Assembly (NCBI RefSeq): GCF_000012365.1
Contig: NC_007651.1
Location: 1,550,001-1,614,000, forward strand
Direction of reading: 5' to 3'
Source of the DNA: Burkholderia thailandensis E264
GTDB taxonomy: Bacteria > Pseudomonadota > Gammaproteobacteria > Burkholderiales > Burkholderiaceae
DNA: 64,000 nt
Shown: in pieces, positions 16,945 through 26,924 of the stretch
How positions within the stretch are numbered: the stretch's first letter is position 1
Layout: each line of letters starts with the position of its first letter
Translations under genes and position numbers: made by a program
The notes under the pieces: generated by a model
Told to the model about the DNA's origin: nothing
Database searches by the model: none
What the model saw: the letters and a program-made list of their open reading frames with translations, nothing else

Positions 16945-17901
16945 ATGGCGGGTGACAAGAAATTTGCATCGCAGGCGGATCTGGCCGAGAAGAAGGTGAC
17001 GTTCGAGCGGCTGTCCGAGCACGCTTACGCCTATACGGCGGAAGGCGATCCGAACACGGGGATCATCGTCGGCGACGACGCGGTGCTCGTCGCCGACACG
17101 CAGGCGACGCCCGTGATGGCCGCGGATGTGATCCGCCGGATTCGCGAAGTCACCGACAAGCCGATCAAGTACGTGCTGCTCACGCATTACCACGCGGTGC
17201 GCGTGCTGGGCGCGTCCGCGTACGGCGCCGATCACGTGATCGCGAGCCAGGACACGTACGACCTGATCGTCGAGCGCGGCGCGGCCGACATGAAGAGCGA
17301 GATCGAGCGCTTCCCGCGCCTGTTCCGCTCGGTCGAGTCGGTGCCGGGCCTCACGTGGCCGACGCTCACGTTCAAGGGCGAGATGACGCTTTGGCTCGGC
17401 AAGCTCGAGGTGAGGATCATGCAGCTCGGCCGCGGCCACACGAAGGGCGACACGGTCGTCTGGCTGCCGCAGGAGAAGGTGCTGCTGTCGGGCGACCTCG
17501 TCGAATACGGCGCGACGCCGTACGCGGGCGACGCGTACTTCCAGGACTGGCCCGCGACGCTGGACGCGATCGCGGCGCTCGCGCCCGAGAAGCTCGTGCC
17601 GGGGCGCGGCGCGGCGCTGAAGACGCCGCAGGAAGTGGCCGACGGCCTCGCGGGCACGCGCGCGTTCGTGAGCGAGCTGTACGCGAAGGTGAAAGCCGGA
17701 GCGGCCGAGGGCCGGGACCTGAACGCGATCTACAAGGAAACCTACGCGCAACTGAAGCCGAAGTTCGGCGACTGGGTGATCTTCGATCACTGCATGCCGT
17801 TCGACGTGACGCGCGCGTTCGACGAGGCCACGCAATATCCGGATCCGCGGATCTGGACGGCCGAGCGCGACAAGGAAATGTGGCGGACCCTCGAAGGCTG
17901 A
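16945..17901 (+). CDS. Metallo-beta-lactamase-fold hydrolase of the aromatic operon
   Basis: 318 residues, start at 16945 with an AAGGAG ribosome site. MBL fold with the first metal motif altered: LTHYHAVRVLGA replaces HxHxDH, so the aspartate and last histidine of the motif are missing. The downstream ligands look kept (GRGHTKGDTV, LLSGDLVE, IFDHCMPFD). It is first in a six-gene operon ending in hmgA-fahA, 19 bases before the flavin hydroxylase. Its role is unknown; a hydrolytic step on an aromatic ester or a lactone is possible. Confidence 0.85.
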   Translation: MAGDKKFASQADLAEKKVTFERLSEHAYAYTAEGDPNTGIIVGDDAVLVADTQATPVMAADVIRRIREVTDKPIKYVLLTHYHAVRVLGASAYGADHVIASQDTYDLIVERGAADMKSEIERFPRLFRSVESVPGLTWPTLTFKGEMTLWLGKLEVRIMQLGRGHTKGDTVVWLPQEKVLLSGDLVEYGATPYAGDAYFQDWPATLDAIAALAPEKLVPGRGAALKTPQEVADGLAGTRAFVSELYAKVKAGAAEGRDLNAIYKETYAQLKPKFGDWVIFDHCMPFDVTRAFDEATQYPDPRIWTAERDKEMWRTLEG

Positions 17902-17920
17902 AGCACGGCGGGCGGCGATC

Positions 17921-19582
17921 ATGACCATCGATTATCAGACGCTGAAGTTCGACTATCGTCCGCGCGCGGCGCTTGCCGATGCGGGCGAGCCGCATCCGGC
18001 CGTCGTCGTCGGCGCGGGGCCCGTCGGGCTCGCGGCGGCGATCGATCTCGCGCAGCACGGCGTGCCCGTCGTGCTGCTCGACGACGACGACACGCTGTCG
18101 AGCGGCTCGCGCGCGATCTGCTTCGCGAAGCGCACGCTCGAGATCTTCGATCGCCTCGGCTGCGGCGAGCGGGTCGCGCAAAAGGGCGTGAGCTGGCATG
18201 TCGGCAAGGTGTTCCTGCAGGACGAGCTGATCTACGCGTTCGACCTGCTGCCGGAAGCCGGGCACGCGCGGCCCGCGTTCGTCAATCTGCAGCAGTATTA
18301 CGTCGAAGGCTATCTGGCCGAGCGTGCGCTCGAGCTGCCGAACCTCGATCTGCGCTGGAAGAGCCGCGTGACGGGCATTCGGCAGACGCCCGAGCACGCG
18401 GAGCTCGACGTCGACACGCCGGAGGGCCCGTACACGCTGCGCGCGCGCTACGTGATCGCGGCGGACGGCTCGAAGAGCCCGCTGCGCGCGATGATGGGGC
18501 TCGACAGCCACGGCCGCACGTTCAAGGACCGCTTCCTGATCGCCGACGTGAAGATGAAGGCGCCGTTCCCGGCCGAGCGCTGGTTCTGGTTCGATCCGCC
18601 GTTCCATCGCAATCAATCGGTGCTGCTGCACCGGCAGCCGGACGACATGTGGCGCATCGATTTCCAGCTCGGCTGGGACGCCGATCCCGTCGCGGAGAAG
18701 GCGCCGGAGCGCGTGATTCCGCGCGTGCGCGCGCTGCTCGGGCCGAACGTCGAGTTCGAGCTCGAATGGGTGAGCGTCTATACGTTCCGCTGCCAGCGGA
18801 TGGACAGCTTCCGCCACGGCCGCGTGCTGTTCGCGGGCGATTCCGCGCATGGCGTGTCGCCGTTCGGCGCGCGCGGCGCGAACAGCGGCGTGCAGGATGC
18901 GGAGAACCTCGCGTGGAAGCTCGCGCTCGTGCTCGACGGCCGCGCGCCCGACCGTCTGCTCGACACGTATGCGCGCGAGCGCGAATTCGCCGCCGACGAG
19001 AACATCCGCAATTCGACCCGCTCGACCGACTTCATCACGCCGAAGAGCCCGATCTCGCGCGTGTTCCGCGACGCGACGCTCAAGCTCGCGCGCGACTGCG
19101 AGTTCGCGCGCAGGCTCGTCAACAGCGGCCGGCTATCGGTGCCGGCCGTGCTCGCCGATTCGCCGCTGAACACGCCCGATCGCGCGGGCGAGACGTTCGA
19201 GCGCGCGCCGGCGCCGGGCGCGGTCGCGCCCGATGCACCCGTGCTCGCGAACGGCGAGCCCGGCTGGCTGCTGCAGCATCTGAAGGGCGGCTTCGTCGGC
19301 ATCCTGTTCGGCTCGATCGGCGACGCGGGCGAGCTCGTCGCCGCGACGCGCGGCCTCGCGCCGCCGGTCGCGCCCGTGCTCGTCGTGCCGAAGGGCGAGG
19401 CGCGCGCGGTCGAGGGCGTCGACGTGATCGAGGACAGCGAAGGGCTCGCCGCGCAGCGCTATGACGCGCGCCCCGGCACGTTCTATCTGCTGCGTCCGGA
19501 CCAGCATGTGTGCGCGCGCTTTCGCACGGCGCAAGCGAGCGCGGTGCGCGCGGCGCTCGCCCGCGCGATCTGCCGCGCGTGA
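17921..19582 (+). CDS. FAD-dependent aromatic hydroxylase, possibly 3-hydroxyphenylacetate 6-hydroxylase
   Basis: 553 residues of the class A flavoprotein monooxygenase family (MhpA/PheA/TetX fold). Motifs: VVGAGPVGLAAA (about 28-39, FAD ADP), YVIAADGSKSPLR (about 182-194, DG motif), GRVLFAGDSAHGVSPFGARG (about 304-323, GD motif), and a C-terminal thioredoxin-like domain without the CxxC. It is followed by a small DUF2783 protein and then a transporter, hmgA and fahA. A flavoprotein plus small partner next to homogentisate genes recalls MhaA-MhaB, which converts 3-hydroxyphenylacetate to homogentisate; this is inference from context, and other phenolic substrates are possible. Confidence 0.85.
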   Translation: MTIDYQTLKFDYRPRAALADAGEPHPAVVVGAGPVGLAAAIDLAQHGVPVVLLDDDDTLSSGSRAICFAKRTLEIFDRLGCGERVAQKGVSWHVGKVFLQDELIYAFDLLPEAGHARPAFVNLQQYYVEGYLAERALELPNLDLRWKSRVTGIRQTPEHAELDVDTPEGPYTLRARYVIAADGSKSPLRAMMGLDSHGRTFKDRFLIADVKMKAPFPAERWFWFDPPFHRNQSVLLHRQPDDMWRIDFQLGWDADPVAEKAPERVIPRVRALLGPNVEFELEWVSVYTFRCQRMDSFRHGRVLFAGDSAHGVSPFGARGANSGVQDAENLAWKLALVLDGRAPDRLLDTYAREREFAADENIRNSTRSTDFITPKSPISRVFRDATLKLARDCEFARRLVNSGRLSVPAVLADSPLNTPDRAGETFERAPAPGAVAPDAPVLANGEPGWLLQHLKGGFVGILFGSIGDAGELVAATRGLAPPVAPVLVVPKGEARAVEGVDVIEDSEGLAAQRYDARPGTFYLLRPDQHVCARFRTAQASAVRAALARAICRA

Positions 19583-19617
19583 GCGGAAAACCAACGAACG
19601 AGACCAGGAGACACCCG

Positions 19618-19848
19618 ATGCACCTCGACACCCGCTTGCGCCTGCCCGATCCGGACGCGTTCTACGAAGCGCTGATCGACATGCACCGCGATCTGCCCGA
19701 CAGCGAGAGCCAGCTCGTCAACGCGAAGCTGATCCTGCTGCTCGCGAACCAGATCGGCGACCTCGACGTGCTGCGCGAAGCGATGGCGCTCGCGCGCAGC
19801 GGCGCGGCCGTGCTCGAAGGCGCGCCCGGCGCGCCCGCGCTGCAATGA
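19618..19848 (+). CDS. DUF2783 small protein, partner of the flavin hydroxylase
   Basis: 76 residues, helical, with the DUF2783-type pattern LPDPDAFYEALIDMHRDL and NAKLILLLANQIGD. The ATG at 19618 is preceded by AGGAGAC. It overlaps the transporter start by four bases. Genes of this family are found next to FAD monooxygenases, and a small coupling protein (MhaB) is required by the P. putida 3-hydroxyphenylacetate hydroxylase; identity with MhaB is inferred, not shown. Confidence 0.75.
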   Translation: MHLDTRLRLPDPDAFYEALIDMHRDLPDSESQLVNAKLILLLANQIGDLDVLREAMALARSGAAVLEGAPGAPALQ

Positions 19849-21200
19849 GCGCGGCGGCGAGTGCCGCGCGCGTGCTCGAAGTTGAGCGCGTGATCGACGA
19901 CACGCACCGGCCCGCGTTTCACGCGATGCTGCTCGCGCTGTGCGGGCTGTGCCTCGTGATCGACGGTTTCGATGCGCAGGCGATGGGCTACGTCGCGCCG
20001 AGCGTGATCGCCGAGTGGGGCGTGAAGAAGCAGGCGCTCGGGCCCGTCTTCAGCGCGAGCCTGTTCGGGATGCTGCTCGGCGCGCTCGGCCTGTCGGTGC
20101 TCGCCGACCGGATCGGCCGGCGGCCGGTATTGATCGGCGCGACGCTGTTCTTCGCGCTGACGATGCTCGCGACGCCGTTCGCGACATCGATTCCGACGCT
20201 GATCGCGCTGCGCTTCGTCACGGGCCTGGGGCTCGGCTGCATCATGCCGAACGCGATGGCGCTCGTCGGTGAATGCAGCCCGGGCGCGCACCGCGTGAAG
20301 CGGATGATGATCGTGTCGTGCGGCTTCACGGCCGGCGCGGCGCTGGGCGGCTTCGTCAGCGCGGCGCTGATTCCGGCGTTCGGCTGGCGCGCGGTGTTCT
20401 TCGTCGGCGGCGCGGTGCCGCTCGCGCTCGCGGCCGCGATGGCCGCGCGCCTGCCCGAATCGCCGCAACTGCTCGTGCTGCGCGGCCGGCACGACGCGGC
20501 GCGCGCGTGGCTCGCGAAGTTCGCGCCGCAGCTCGCGGTCTCGCCCGATACGCGGCTCGTCGTGCGCGAAGCGGGGCCGCAGGGCGCGCCCGTCGCCGAG
20601 CTGTTCCGCTCGGGGCGCGCGAGCGTCACGCTGCTGCTCTGGGCGATCAACTTCATGAACCTGATCGACCTGTACTTCCTGTCGAACTGGCTGCCGACCG
20701 TGATGCGCGACGCGGGCTACGCGAGCGGCACGGCCGTCATCGTCGGCACCGTGCTGCAGACGGGCGGCGTGATCGGCACGCTGTCGCTCGGCCGGTTCAT
20801 CGAACGGTACGGCTTCGTGCGCGTGCTGTTCGCCTGCTTCGCGTGCGCGGCGATCGCGGTCGGCCTGATCGGCTCGGTCGCGCATGCGTTTTACTGGCTG
20901 CTCGCAGCCGTGTTCGTCGGCGGCTTTTGCGTCGTTGGCGGACAGCCCGCGGTCAACGCGCTCGCGGGCCATTATTACCCGACGTCGCTGCGCTCGACGG
21001 GCATCGGCTGGAGCCTCGGCGTGGGCCGCGTCGGCTCCGTGCTCGGGCCGCTCGTCGGCGGGCAGCTGATCGCGCTCGGCTGGTCGAACGACGCGCTCTT
21101 TCACGCGGCGGCCGTGCCGGTGCTGTGCTCGGCCGTCTTCGTGATCGGCCTCGCGAGCGTGACGCGGCGGCGCGGCACGGCCGCGCCGAACGTCGCTTGA
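19845..21200 (+). CDS. AAHS-family aromatic acid:H+ symporter
   Basis: 451 residues, twelve predicted membrane helices. It has the AAHS motif in helix 1 (VIDGFDAQAMGYVAPSV) and the MFS loop 2-3 motif DRIGRRPVLIG, with a second copy weakened to GRFIERYGFVR. Members include PcaK and MhbT, which import hydroxylated benzoates and phenylacetates. Start ATG at 19845 overlaps the DUF2783 stop, so it is in the operon; hmgA begins 18 bases after its stop. Substrate: probably the aromatic acid consumed by the operon. Confidence 0.88.
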   Translation: MSAAASAARVLEVERVIDDTHRPAFHAMLLALCGLCLVIDGFDAQAMGYVAPSVIAEWGVKKQALGPVFSASLFGMLLGALGLSVLADRIGRRPVLIGATLFFALTMLATPFATSIPTLIALRFVTGLGLGCIMPNAMALVGECSPGAHRVKRMMIVSCGFTAGAALGGFVSAALIPAFGWRAVFFVGGAVPLALAAAMAARLPESPQLLVLRGRHDAARAWLAKFAPQLAVSPDTRLVVREAGPQGAPVAELFRSGRASVTLLLWAINFMNLIDLYFLSNWLPTVMRDAGYASGTAVIVGTVLQTGGVIGTLSLGRFIERYGFVRVLFACFACAAIAVGLIGSVAHAFYWLLAAVFVGGFCVVGGQPAVNALAGHYYPTSLRSTGIGWSLGVGRVGSVLGPLVGGQLIALGWSNDALFHAAAVPVLCSAVFVIGLASVTRRRGTAAPNVA

Positions 21201-21218
21201 ATGGAGAGAACGACAATC

Positions 21219-22553
21219 ATGACACTGGATTTTTCGAAACCGGGCGAAGCCGGCTATCAGAGCGGCTTCGCGAACGAATTCGCGACCGAGGCGCTGCCGG
21301 GCGCGCTGCCGCACGCGCGCAACTCGCCGCAGCGCGCGCCGTACGGGCTCTACGCGGAGCAGTTGTCCGGCACCGCGTTCACCGCGCCGCGCGGCCATAA
21401 CCGCCGCTCGTGGCTGTACCGCATCCGGCCCGCCGCCGTGCATCGGCCGTTCGAGCTCGTGTCCGGCGAGCGCCGGATCGTCGCCGATTTCGGCGATTCG
21501 GGCGACGTGCCGCCGACGCCGCCGAACCAGTTGCGCTGGGACCCGCTGCCGATGCCCGCGCAGCCGACCGATTTCGTCGACGGCTGGGTGACGATGGCGG
21601 GCAACGGCTCGGCCGCCGCGATGAGCGGCTGCGCGATCCATCTGTACGCGGCGAACCGCTCGATGCGCGAGCGCTTCTTCTACAGCGCGGACGGCGAACT
21701 GCTGATCGTGCCGCAGGAAGGGCGGCTTTTCATCATGACGGAGCTCGGACGGCTCGACGTCGAGCCGTTCGAGATCGCGGTGATTCCGCGCGGCGTGCGC
21801 TTCGCGGTCGCGCTGCCCGACGGGCGCGCGCGCGGCTATGTCTGCGAGAACTTCGGCGCGCTGCTCAGGCTGCCGGATCTCGGGCCGATCGGCTCGAACG
21901 GCCTGGCGAATCCGCGCGACTTCCTGACGCCGAACGCGTCGTACGAGGATCGCGAAGGCGCGTTCGAGCTCGTCGCGAAGTTGAACGGCCGGCTCTGGCG
22001 CGCGGACATCGACCATTCGCCGTTCGACGTCGTCGCATGGCACGGCAACTACGCGCCGTACAAGTACGACCTGCGTCACTTCAACACGATCGGCTCGATC
22101 AGCTACGATCATCCGGACCCGTCGATCTTCCTCGTGCTGCAGTCGCAAAGCGATACGCCGGGCGTCGACGCGATCGACTTCGTGATCTTCCCGCCGCGCT
22201 GGCTCGCGGCCGAGGATACGTTCCGCCCGCCGTGGTTCCACCGCAACGTCGCGAGCGAGTTCATGGGGCTCGTGCACGGCGTCTACGACGCGAAGGCGGA
22301 AGGCTTCGTGCCGGGCGGCGCGAGCCTGCACAACTGCATGTCGGGCCACGGGCCGGATGCGGACACGTTCGAGAAGGCGTCGGCGATCGATACGTCGAGG
22401 CCGAACAAGGTCGGCGACACGATGGCGTTCATGTTCGAGACCCGCACGCTGATCCGGCCGACGCGCTTCGCGCTCGATACCGCGCAACTGCAGGCGAACT
22501 ACTTCGAATGCTGGCAAGGCCTCAAGAAACATTTCAATCCGGAGCAACGATGA
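21219..22553 (+). CDS. hmgA: Homogentisate 1,2-dioxygenase
   Basis: 444 residues. It opens homogentisate to maleylacetoacetate with Fe(II) and O2. Family motifs are intact: [19 protein letters not shown] near the N-terminus, [13 protein letters not shown], and the iron-binding C-terminal region ([43 protein letters not shown]). The start at 21219 is preferred over an in-frame ATG at 21201 because GGAGAG lies at proper spacing before it. It overlaps fahA by ATGA. Confidence 0.97.
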   Translation: MTLDFSKPGEAGYQSGFANEFATEALPGALPHARNSPQRAPYGLYAEQLSGTAFTAPRGHNRRSWLYRIRPAAVHRPFELVSGERRIVADFGDSGDVPPTPPNQLRWDPLPMPAQPTDFVDGWVTMAGNGSAAAMSGCAIHLYAANRSMRERFFYSADGELLIVPQEGRLFIMTELGRLDVEPFEIAVIPRGVRFAVALPDGRARGYVCENFGALLRLPDLGPIGSNGLANPRDFLTPNASYEDREGAFELVAKLNGRLWRADIDHSPFDVVAWHGNYAPYKYDLRHFNTIGSISYDHPDPSIFLVLQSQSDTPGVDAIDFVIFPPRWLAAEDTFRPPWFHRNVASEFMGLVHGVYDAKAEGFVPGGASLHNCMSGHGPDADTFEKASAIDTSRPNKVGDTMAFMFETRTLIRPTRFALDTAQLQANYFECWQGLKKHFNPEQR

Positions 22554-23857
22554 GCGCTATTTCCGACGCGCTGCGCGCGAGCCTCGATCCTTCCCGCAAG
22601 AGCTGGCTCGATGCGGCGAACGACGCCGCGTGCGACTTCCCGATCCAGAACCTGCCGTTCGGCGTCTTCAGCGATGCGCGCAACCCGTCGCGCCGCGCGG
22701 GCGTCGCGCTCGGCGACCAGATCGTCGACCTCGCCGAGCTTGCGCGCGCGGGGCTGTTGACGGTCGAGGGCGGGGCGGCCGTGTTCGAGCGGCCCGCACT
22801 GAACGATTTCATCTCGCTCGGCCGCGACGCGTGGCGCAGCGTGCGCATTCAGCTGAGCACGCTTTTCGAGCGAGGCTGCGCGCGGCTGCGCGACGACACG
22901 GCGCTGCGTGCACGGGTGCTCGTCGCGCAGCGCGACGCGACGCTTCATCTGCCCGTCGACATTCCCGGCTACACCGATTTCTACTCGTCGAAGGAGCACG
23001 CGACGAACGTCGGCTCGATGTTTCGCGATCCGAAGAACGCGCTGCTGCCGAACTGGTCGGAGATGCCGATCGGCTACAACGGCCGCGCGTCGTCGGTCGT
23101 CGTGAGTGGCACGCCGGTGCGCCGCCCGAACGGTCAACTGAAGCTGCCCGACAGCGAGCGCCCGGTGTTCGGCGCGTGCCGCAAGCTCGACATCGAGCTC
23201 GAGACGGGCTTCATCGTCGGGCGCGGCAATGCGCTCGGCGAGCCGATCGCGTGCGAGGACGCGGAGTCGCACATCTTCGGGATGGTGCTGCTCAACGACT
23301 GGAGCGCGCGCGATATCCAGCAATGGGAGTACGTGCCGCTCGGGCCGTTCAACGCGAAGACGTTCGCGACGTCGATCTCGCCGTGGATCGTCACGCTCGA
23401 CGCGCTCGAGCCGTTCCGCACCGCGCAGCCGAAGCAGGCGCCGGAGCCGCTCGCGTATCTGCGCCACGGCGGCGAGCATGCGTTCGACGTCGAGCTCGAG
23501 GTGCGGCTGAAGCCGCAAGGCGCGGCCGGCGCGACGACGATCGCGCGCACGAACTTTCGGTATATGTACTGGACGATGGCGCAGCAGCTCGCGCATCACA
23601 CGGTGTCGGGCTGCAACACGCGGGTCGGCGACCTGATGGGCTCGGGCACGATCAGCGGGCCGACGAAGGATTCGTTCGGCAGCCTGCTCGAGTTGACGTG
23701 GAACGGCAAGGAGCCCGTCGCGCTCGCGGGCGGCGGCACGCGCGCGTTCATCGAGGACGGCGACGAGCTGACGCTTGCCGGCTGGTGTCAGGGCGACGGG
23801 TATCGCGTCGGCTTCGGCACGTGCGTCGGGAAGATTCTGCCGGCGTTGAGCCGGTGA
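22550..23857 (+). CDS. fahA: Fumarylacetoacetase
   Basis: 435 residues, full length for the two-domain eukaryote-like FAH family: N-terminal SH3-like domain (about 1-120, [20 protein letters not shown]) and C-terminal FAH domain (about 125-430) with [17 protein letters not shown] and the metal/catalytic motifs [11 protein letters not shown] and [20 protein letters not shown]. It hydrolyses fumarylacetoacetate to fumarate and acetoacetate, the last step of the homogentisate pathway. A maleylacetoacetate isomerase gene is not in the operon and must be elsewhere. Start overlaps hmgA stop. Confidence 0.97.
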   Translation: MSAISDALRASLDPSRKSWLDAANDAACDFPIQNLPFGVFSDARNPSRRAGVALGDQIVDLAELARAGLLTVEGGAAVFERPALNDFISLGRDAWRSVRIQLSTLFERGCARLRDDTALRARVLVAQRDATLHLPVDIPGYTDFYSSKEHATNVGSMFRDPKNALLPNWSEMPIGYNGRASSVVVSGTPVRRPNGQLKLPDSERPVFGACRKLDIELETGFIVGRGNALGEPIACEDAESHIFGMVLLNDWSARDIQQWEYVPLGPFNAKTFATSISPWIVTLDALEPFRTAQPKQAPEPLAYLRHGGEHAFDVELEVRLKPQGAAGATTIARTNFRYMYWTMAQQLAHHTVSGCNTRVGDLMGSGTISGPTKDSFGSLLELTWNGKEPVALAGGGTRAFIEDGDELTLAGWCQGDGYRVGFGTCVGKILPALSR

Positions 23858-23944
23858 CGCGGTAGGGCGCGCGGCGGGCCGCGCCGCCTTGTGCGATCGA
23901 CGTCGCGAAAGGGTGGCGCGGAAAGCTGCGCGCGGTCATCGAAT

Positions 23945-23986
23945 CGGGCGCTTGCGGCTTCGAGGCCGCAAGCGCCCGCGTTGTTT
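23945..23986 (+). terminator. Terminator hairpin at the end of the hmgA-fahA operon
   Basis: CGGGCGCTTGCGGC and its exact complement form a 14-bp stem with a six-base loop, followed by a short T-rich TTGTTT. It is 87 bases after the fahA stop. The rest of 23858-24218 shows no gene. Confidence 0.75.
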
Positions 23987-24218
23987 GGGCATCATGTCCC
24001 GGTTTCGCGATACGGCGGCGCGCTTGGGCTCGGTGTCGCCCGGCGCGGCGCGACGCGGGCGGACCGTGGCGAGCACCGACGCGGGCGCGCTGTTTCGCTC
24101 GACGCGTCCCGCGCGACGGATTCGCGTGAAGGATTCGCGTCGCGCATCGATGGCGGGCGCCTCGCGCGGCGTGCGTGTCGGAACGCCTCGGCGTGCTCGA
24201 CGCGATCACCGCATCGCG

Positions 24219-25388
24219 TCACCGCTCCTGCCGGACAGCTTGCGCCGGCAACGCGCGCCGCTCCCACAGCGCCGCGCCGACGAACGCGATCGCCGACACG
24301 ATCAGCACGCCGATCAGCGCGTCGCCGCCGAACTGCTCCATCAGCGCCCCCGCGACGAGCGGCCCGCCGAAGCTCGCCGCGCTCCACGACGCCGACACGA
24401 GCGAGCTCGCGGTCACGAGCGCCGAGCCGCGGAAGCGCTCGCCGCACGCGACGAGCGACAGCGTGTAGACGCTGCCCGCCGCCGCGCCGAGCACGAAGAG
24501 GAGCGGCCAGCAGAGCCACGGCGTCGCGACGACGACGGGCATGAGCGGCAGCAACGCGAGCACGACGCACCCCGCGCCGATGTGCACGCGTTCGCGGCCG
24601 AGCTTGTCGGCGAGCCAGCCGATCGGAAATTGCATCGCGGTGTCGCCGAACAGCAGGATCGCCGCGAGCAGCACGGCCGCCTCGCTCGCGACGCCGCGCG
24701 CCATCGCGAAGAGCGGCAGCAGCGACAGCGCGAGCGTGTCGAACAGCGCGAAGAACGCGGTGCCGACGACGAGCGCGGGCATCTTCGGCATCACGCGCGT
24801 CCAGAGATCGTGCGCGTCGTGATGCGGCTCGTCGGCGATGGGCGTCTTGCGGATCGACGCGAGCGACGGCAGCGCGAGCAGAAAGAGCGCGCCGCACAGC
24901 GCGAAGCGCGCGTGCGTCATGCCCGCGATCTGGCTCACGAGCACGGGCCCCGCCATCTGGAACAGCGTGAAGTTCGTCGCATAGATCGCGACGACGCGCC
25001 CGCGCGTCGCGTCGTCGGCGAGCTGGTTGACCCAGGCCTCGCCGATCGTGAAGAGCAGCATCAGCGCGGCGCCGCAGACGACGCGCAGCACGCCCCAGAC
25101 GACGAGGCTCGATGTGAACTGCATCAGCGCGGTCGCCGCGGCGAGCGCGATCACCGACGCGACGATCACCTGCCGCCCGCCGAGCCGCTTCGTGATCGCC
25201 GCGACGAACGGCACGACGACGAGGCCGCCGCCTGCCTGCGCGGCGGTCAGCATGCCGACGACGCGGGTGCCGTGGCCCGCTTCGGTGAGCGCGAGCGCGG
25301 TGAGGGGGAGCGTCGCGCCCGTGCCCAGGCCGACGACGGCAACGCTGAGAATGAGTGCGAGAAAATCGCGGGTGAGGATGGTCTTCAT
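24219..25388 (-). CDS. MFS transporter, YcaD-like
   Basis: 389 residues from the ATG at 25388; the frame extends 15 codons upstream without a better start. Twelve predicted membrane helices. The loop motifs KRLGGRQVIV (between helices 2 and 3) and DKLGRERVHIG (between 8 and 9) are those of the major facilitator superfamily. A single-gene unit convergent with fahA. Substrate unknown; YcaD relatives are putative drug or metabolite exporters. Confidence 0.82.
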   Translation of the reverse strand: MKTILTRDFLALILSVAVVGLGTGATLPLTALALTEAGHGTRVVGMLTAAQAGGGLVVVPFVAAITKRLGGRQVIVASVIALAAATALMQFTSSLVVWGVLRVVCGAALMLLFTIGEAWVNQLADDATRGRVVAIYATNFTLFQMAGPVLVSQIAGMTHARFALCGALFLLALPSLASIRKTPIADEPHHDAHDLWTRVMPKMPALVVGTAFFALFDTLALSLLPLFAMARGVASEAAVLLAAILLFGDTAMQFPIGWLADKLGRERVHIGAGCVVLALLPLMPVVVATPWLCWPLLFVLGAAAGSVYTLSLVACGERFRGSALVTASSLVSASWSAASFGGPLVAGALMEQFGGDALIGVLIVSAIAFVGAALWERRALPAQAVRQER

Positions 25389-25609
25389 AACGGCCGTGAT
25401 GCTACACCGGCGGACGGCTTGGCGTCGCGCCATTCAGCCTCATTTCGCGCGATTCCGGGCCATTCAAGCCGGCAAGCGATGCGCGCTCCGCCGCGCAATC
25501 TCCACGTGATCGCTCGCCCGCCGTTCGCCGGATGCCGGTGCACGCGTGCGTGGCGTAGGCGACGCCGCGCCGCGAGTGGCGTGTGCGTCGCGCATGTCAT
25601 GCATCCCAT

Positions 25610-25645
25610 GCGTGACGCGCGCCACGCGCTCTCTGCGCGTCACGC
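25610..25645 (-). terminator. 11-bp perfect inverted repeat at the end of an MFS gene
   Basis: GCGTGACGCGC and GCGCGTCACGC with a 14-base loop span the stop codon of the DHA1 MFS gene. No T-run follows, so this is terminator-like only. The rest of the gap 25389-25639 is GC-rich, with short CATG/CGCG repeats and no gene. Confidence 0.45.
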
Positions 25646-26809
25646 GCATTCGGCTGGCGCTGGAACCGTTCGCCGCTCGAGCGACGCGGACCACAGCGTG
25701 AGCGCGAGGGCCGCCATCGCGAGCGCGGCGCCCGCCCACGGCAGTTTCGCGAGCGGCACGCCCGCGTGGATCGCGGTGCCGCCGAGCCACGCGCCGAGCG
25801 CGTTGCCGAGGTTGAACGCGCCCTGGTTGAGCGTCGACGCGAGATTCGGCGCGTGGCTCGCACGATCGACGATCAGGATCTGTAGCGGCGGCACGATCGC
25901 GAACGCGAGCACGCCCCATGCGAAGATCGTCACGAGCGCGGGCAGCGGCGCACGCATCGTGCCCGCGAACGCGGCGAGCACGATGCCGATCGACGCGAGC
26001 GTCGCGACGAGCGACGGCATGCGCCGCCAGTCGGCGAGCCTGCCGCCGACGGTGCCGCCGACCGTCAGGCCGAGGCCGAACAGCAGCAGCACGAGCGTGA
26101 CCTGGCGCGGCGTGAAGCCCGTCACGTCCTCGAGGATCGGCGTGATGTACGTGAACACGGTGAAAAGGCTCGCCGACGCGAGCACGCTGATGCCGAGCAC
26201 CATCAGCACCTGCGGATTGCGCAATACGCCGAACTCGCGCGCGATGCCGGCCGCGGGCATCTCGAGGCGCTTGGGCACGCAAAAGGCGAGCGCCGCCGCC
26301 GCGAGCGCGCCGATGGCGGTGACGGCCCAGAACGTCGCGCGCCAGCCGAACGCCTGGCCGAGCGCGGTGCCGAGCGGCACGCCGAGCACGTTCGCGAGCG
26401 TCAGGCCGGTGAACATCAGCGCGATCGCCTGCGCGCGCTTGTTCGGCGCGACGAGGCTGCTCGCGACGACCGAGCCGATCCCGAAGAACGCGCCGTGACA
26501 GAACGCGGTGACGACGCGCGCGATCATCAGCGTCGCGTAGCCGGGCGCGATCGCGCAAAAGAGATTGCCGACGATGAACACGCCGATCAGCGCGAGAAGC
26601 GCCGCCTTGCGCGGCATTCTCGCGGTGACGACGGCGAGGATCGGCGCGCCGATCGTCACGCCGAGCGCATAGCCGGACACGAGCATGCCCGCCGCCGGAA
26701 TCGATACGCCGAGGTCGCGCGCGACGTTCGGCAGCAGGCCCATGATGACGAACTCGGTGGTACCGATACCAAACGCGGCGACGGCAAGGGCGAAGAGGGG
26801 CAGCGGCAT
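25640..26809 (-). CDS. DHA1-family MFS exporter (AraJ/YdhP-like)
   Basis: 389 residues, twelve predicted membrane helices. The N-terminus LALAVAAFGIGTTEFVIMGLLPNVA and the loop motif TARMPRKAALL are typical of the AraJ/YdhP/NepI branch of drug:H+ antiporter-1 transporters, which export sugars, purine nucleosides or drugs. The start at 26809 gives this canonical N-terminus. A single gene followed by bluB upstream on the same strand, 115 bases away. Confidence 0.86.
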   Translation of the reverse strand: MPLPLFALAVAAFGIGTTEFVIMGLLPNVARDLGVSIPAAGMLVSGYALGVTIGAPILAVVTARMPRKAALLALIGVFIVGNLFCAIAPGYATLMIARVVTAFCHGAFFGIGSVVASSLVAPNKRAQAIALMFTGLTLANVLGVPLGTALGQAFGWRATFWAVTAIGALAAAALAFCVPKRLEMPAAGIAREFGVLRNPQVLMVLGISVLASASLFTVFTYITPILEDVTGFTPRQVTLVLLLFGLGLTVGGTVGGRLADWRRMPSLVATLASIGIVLAAFAGTMRAPLPALVTIFAWGVLAFAIVPPLQILIVDRASHAPNLASTLNQGAFNLGNALGAWLGGTAIHAGVPLAKLPWAGAALAMAALALTLWSASLERRTVPAPAECA

Positions 26810-26924
26810 GGAGGACTCGCGGGAGGAACGCCGCGTCCGGCGTCGCGGGATGCGGCGCGCCGATGGAAGCGAGCGGAACAGCCGCGATTCTATCTCAGGG
26901 AAAACCCCGGCGTTTGGGGCCCGA

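Noticed and set aside
19662..22547. 961-codon minus-strand frame opposite the transporter and hmgA
   Set aside because: Composition is that of an antisense shadow; the plus-strand genes are conserved along their whole length.
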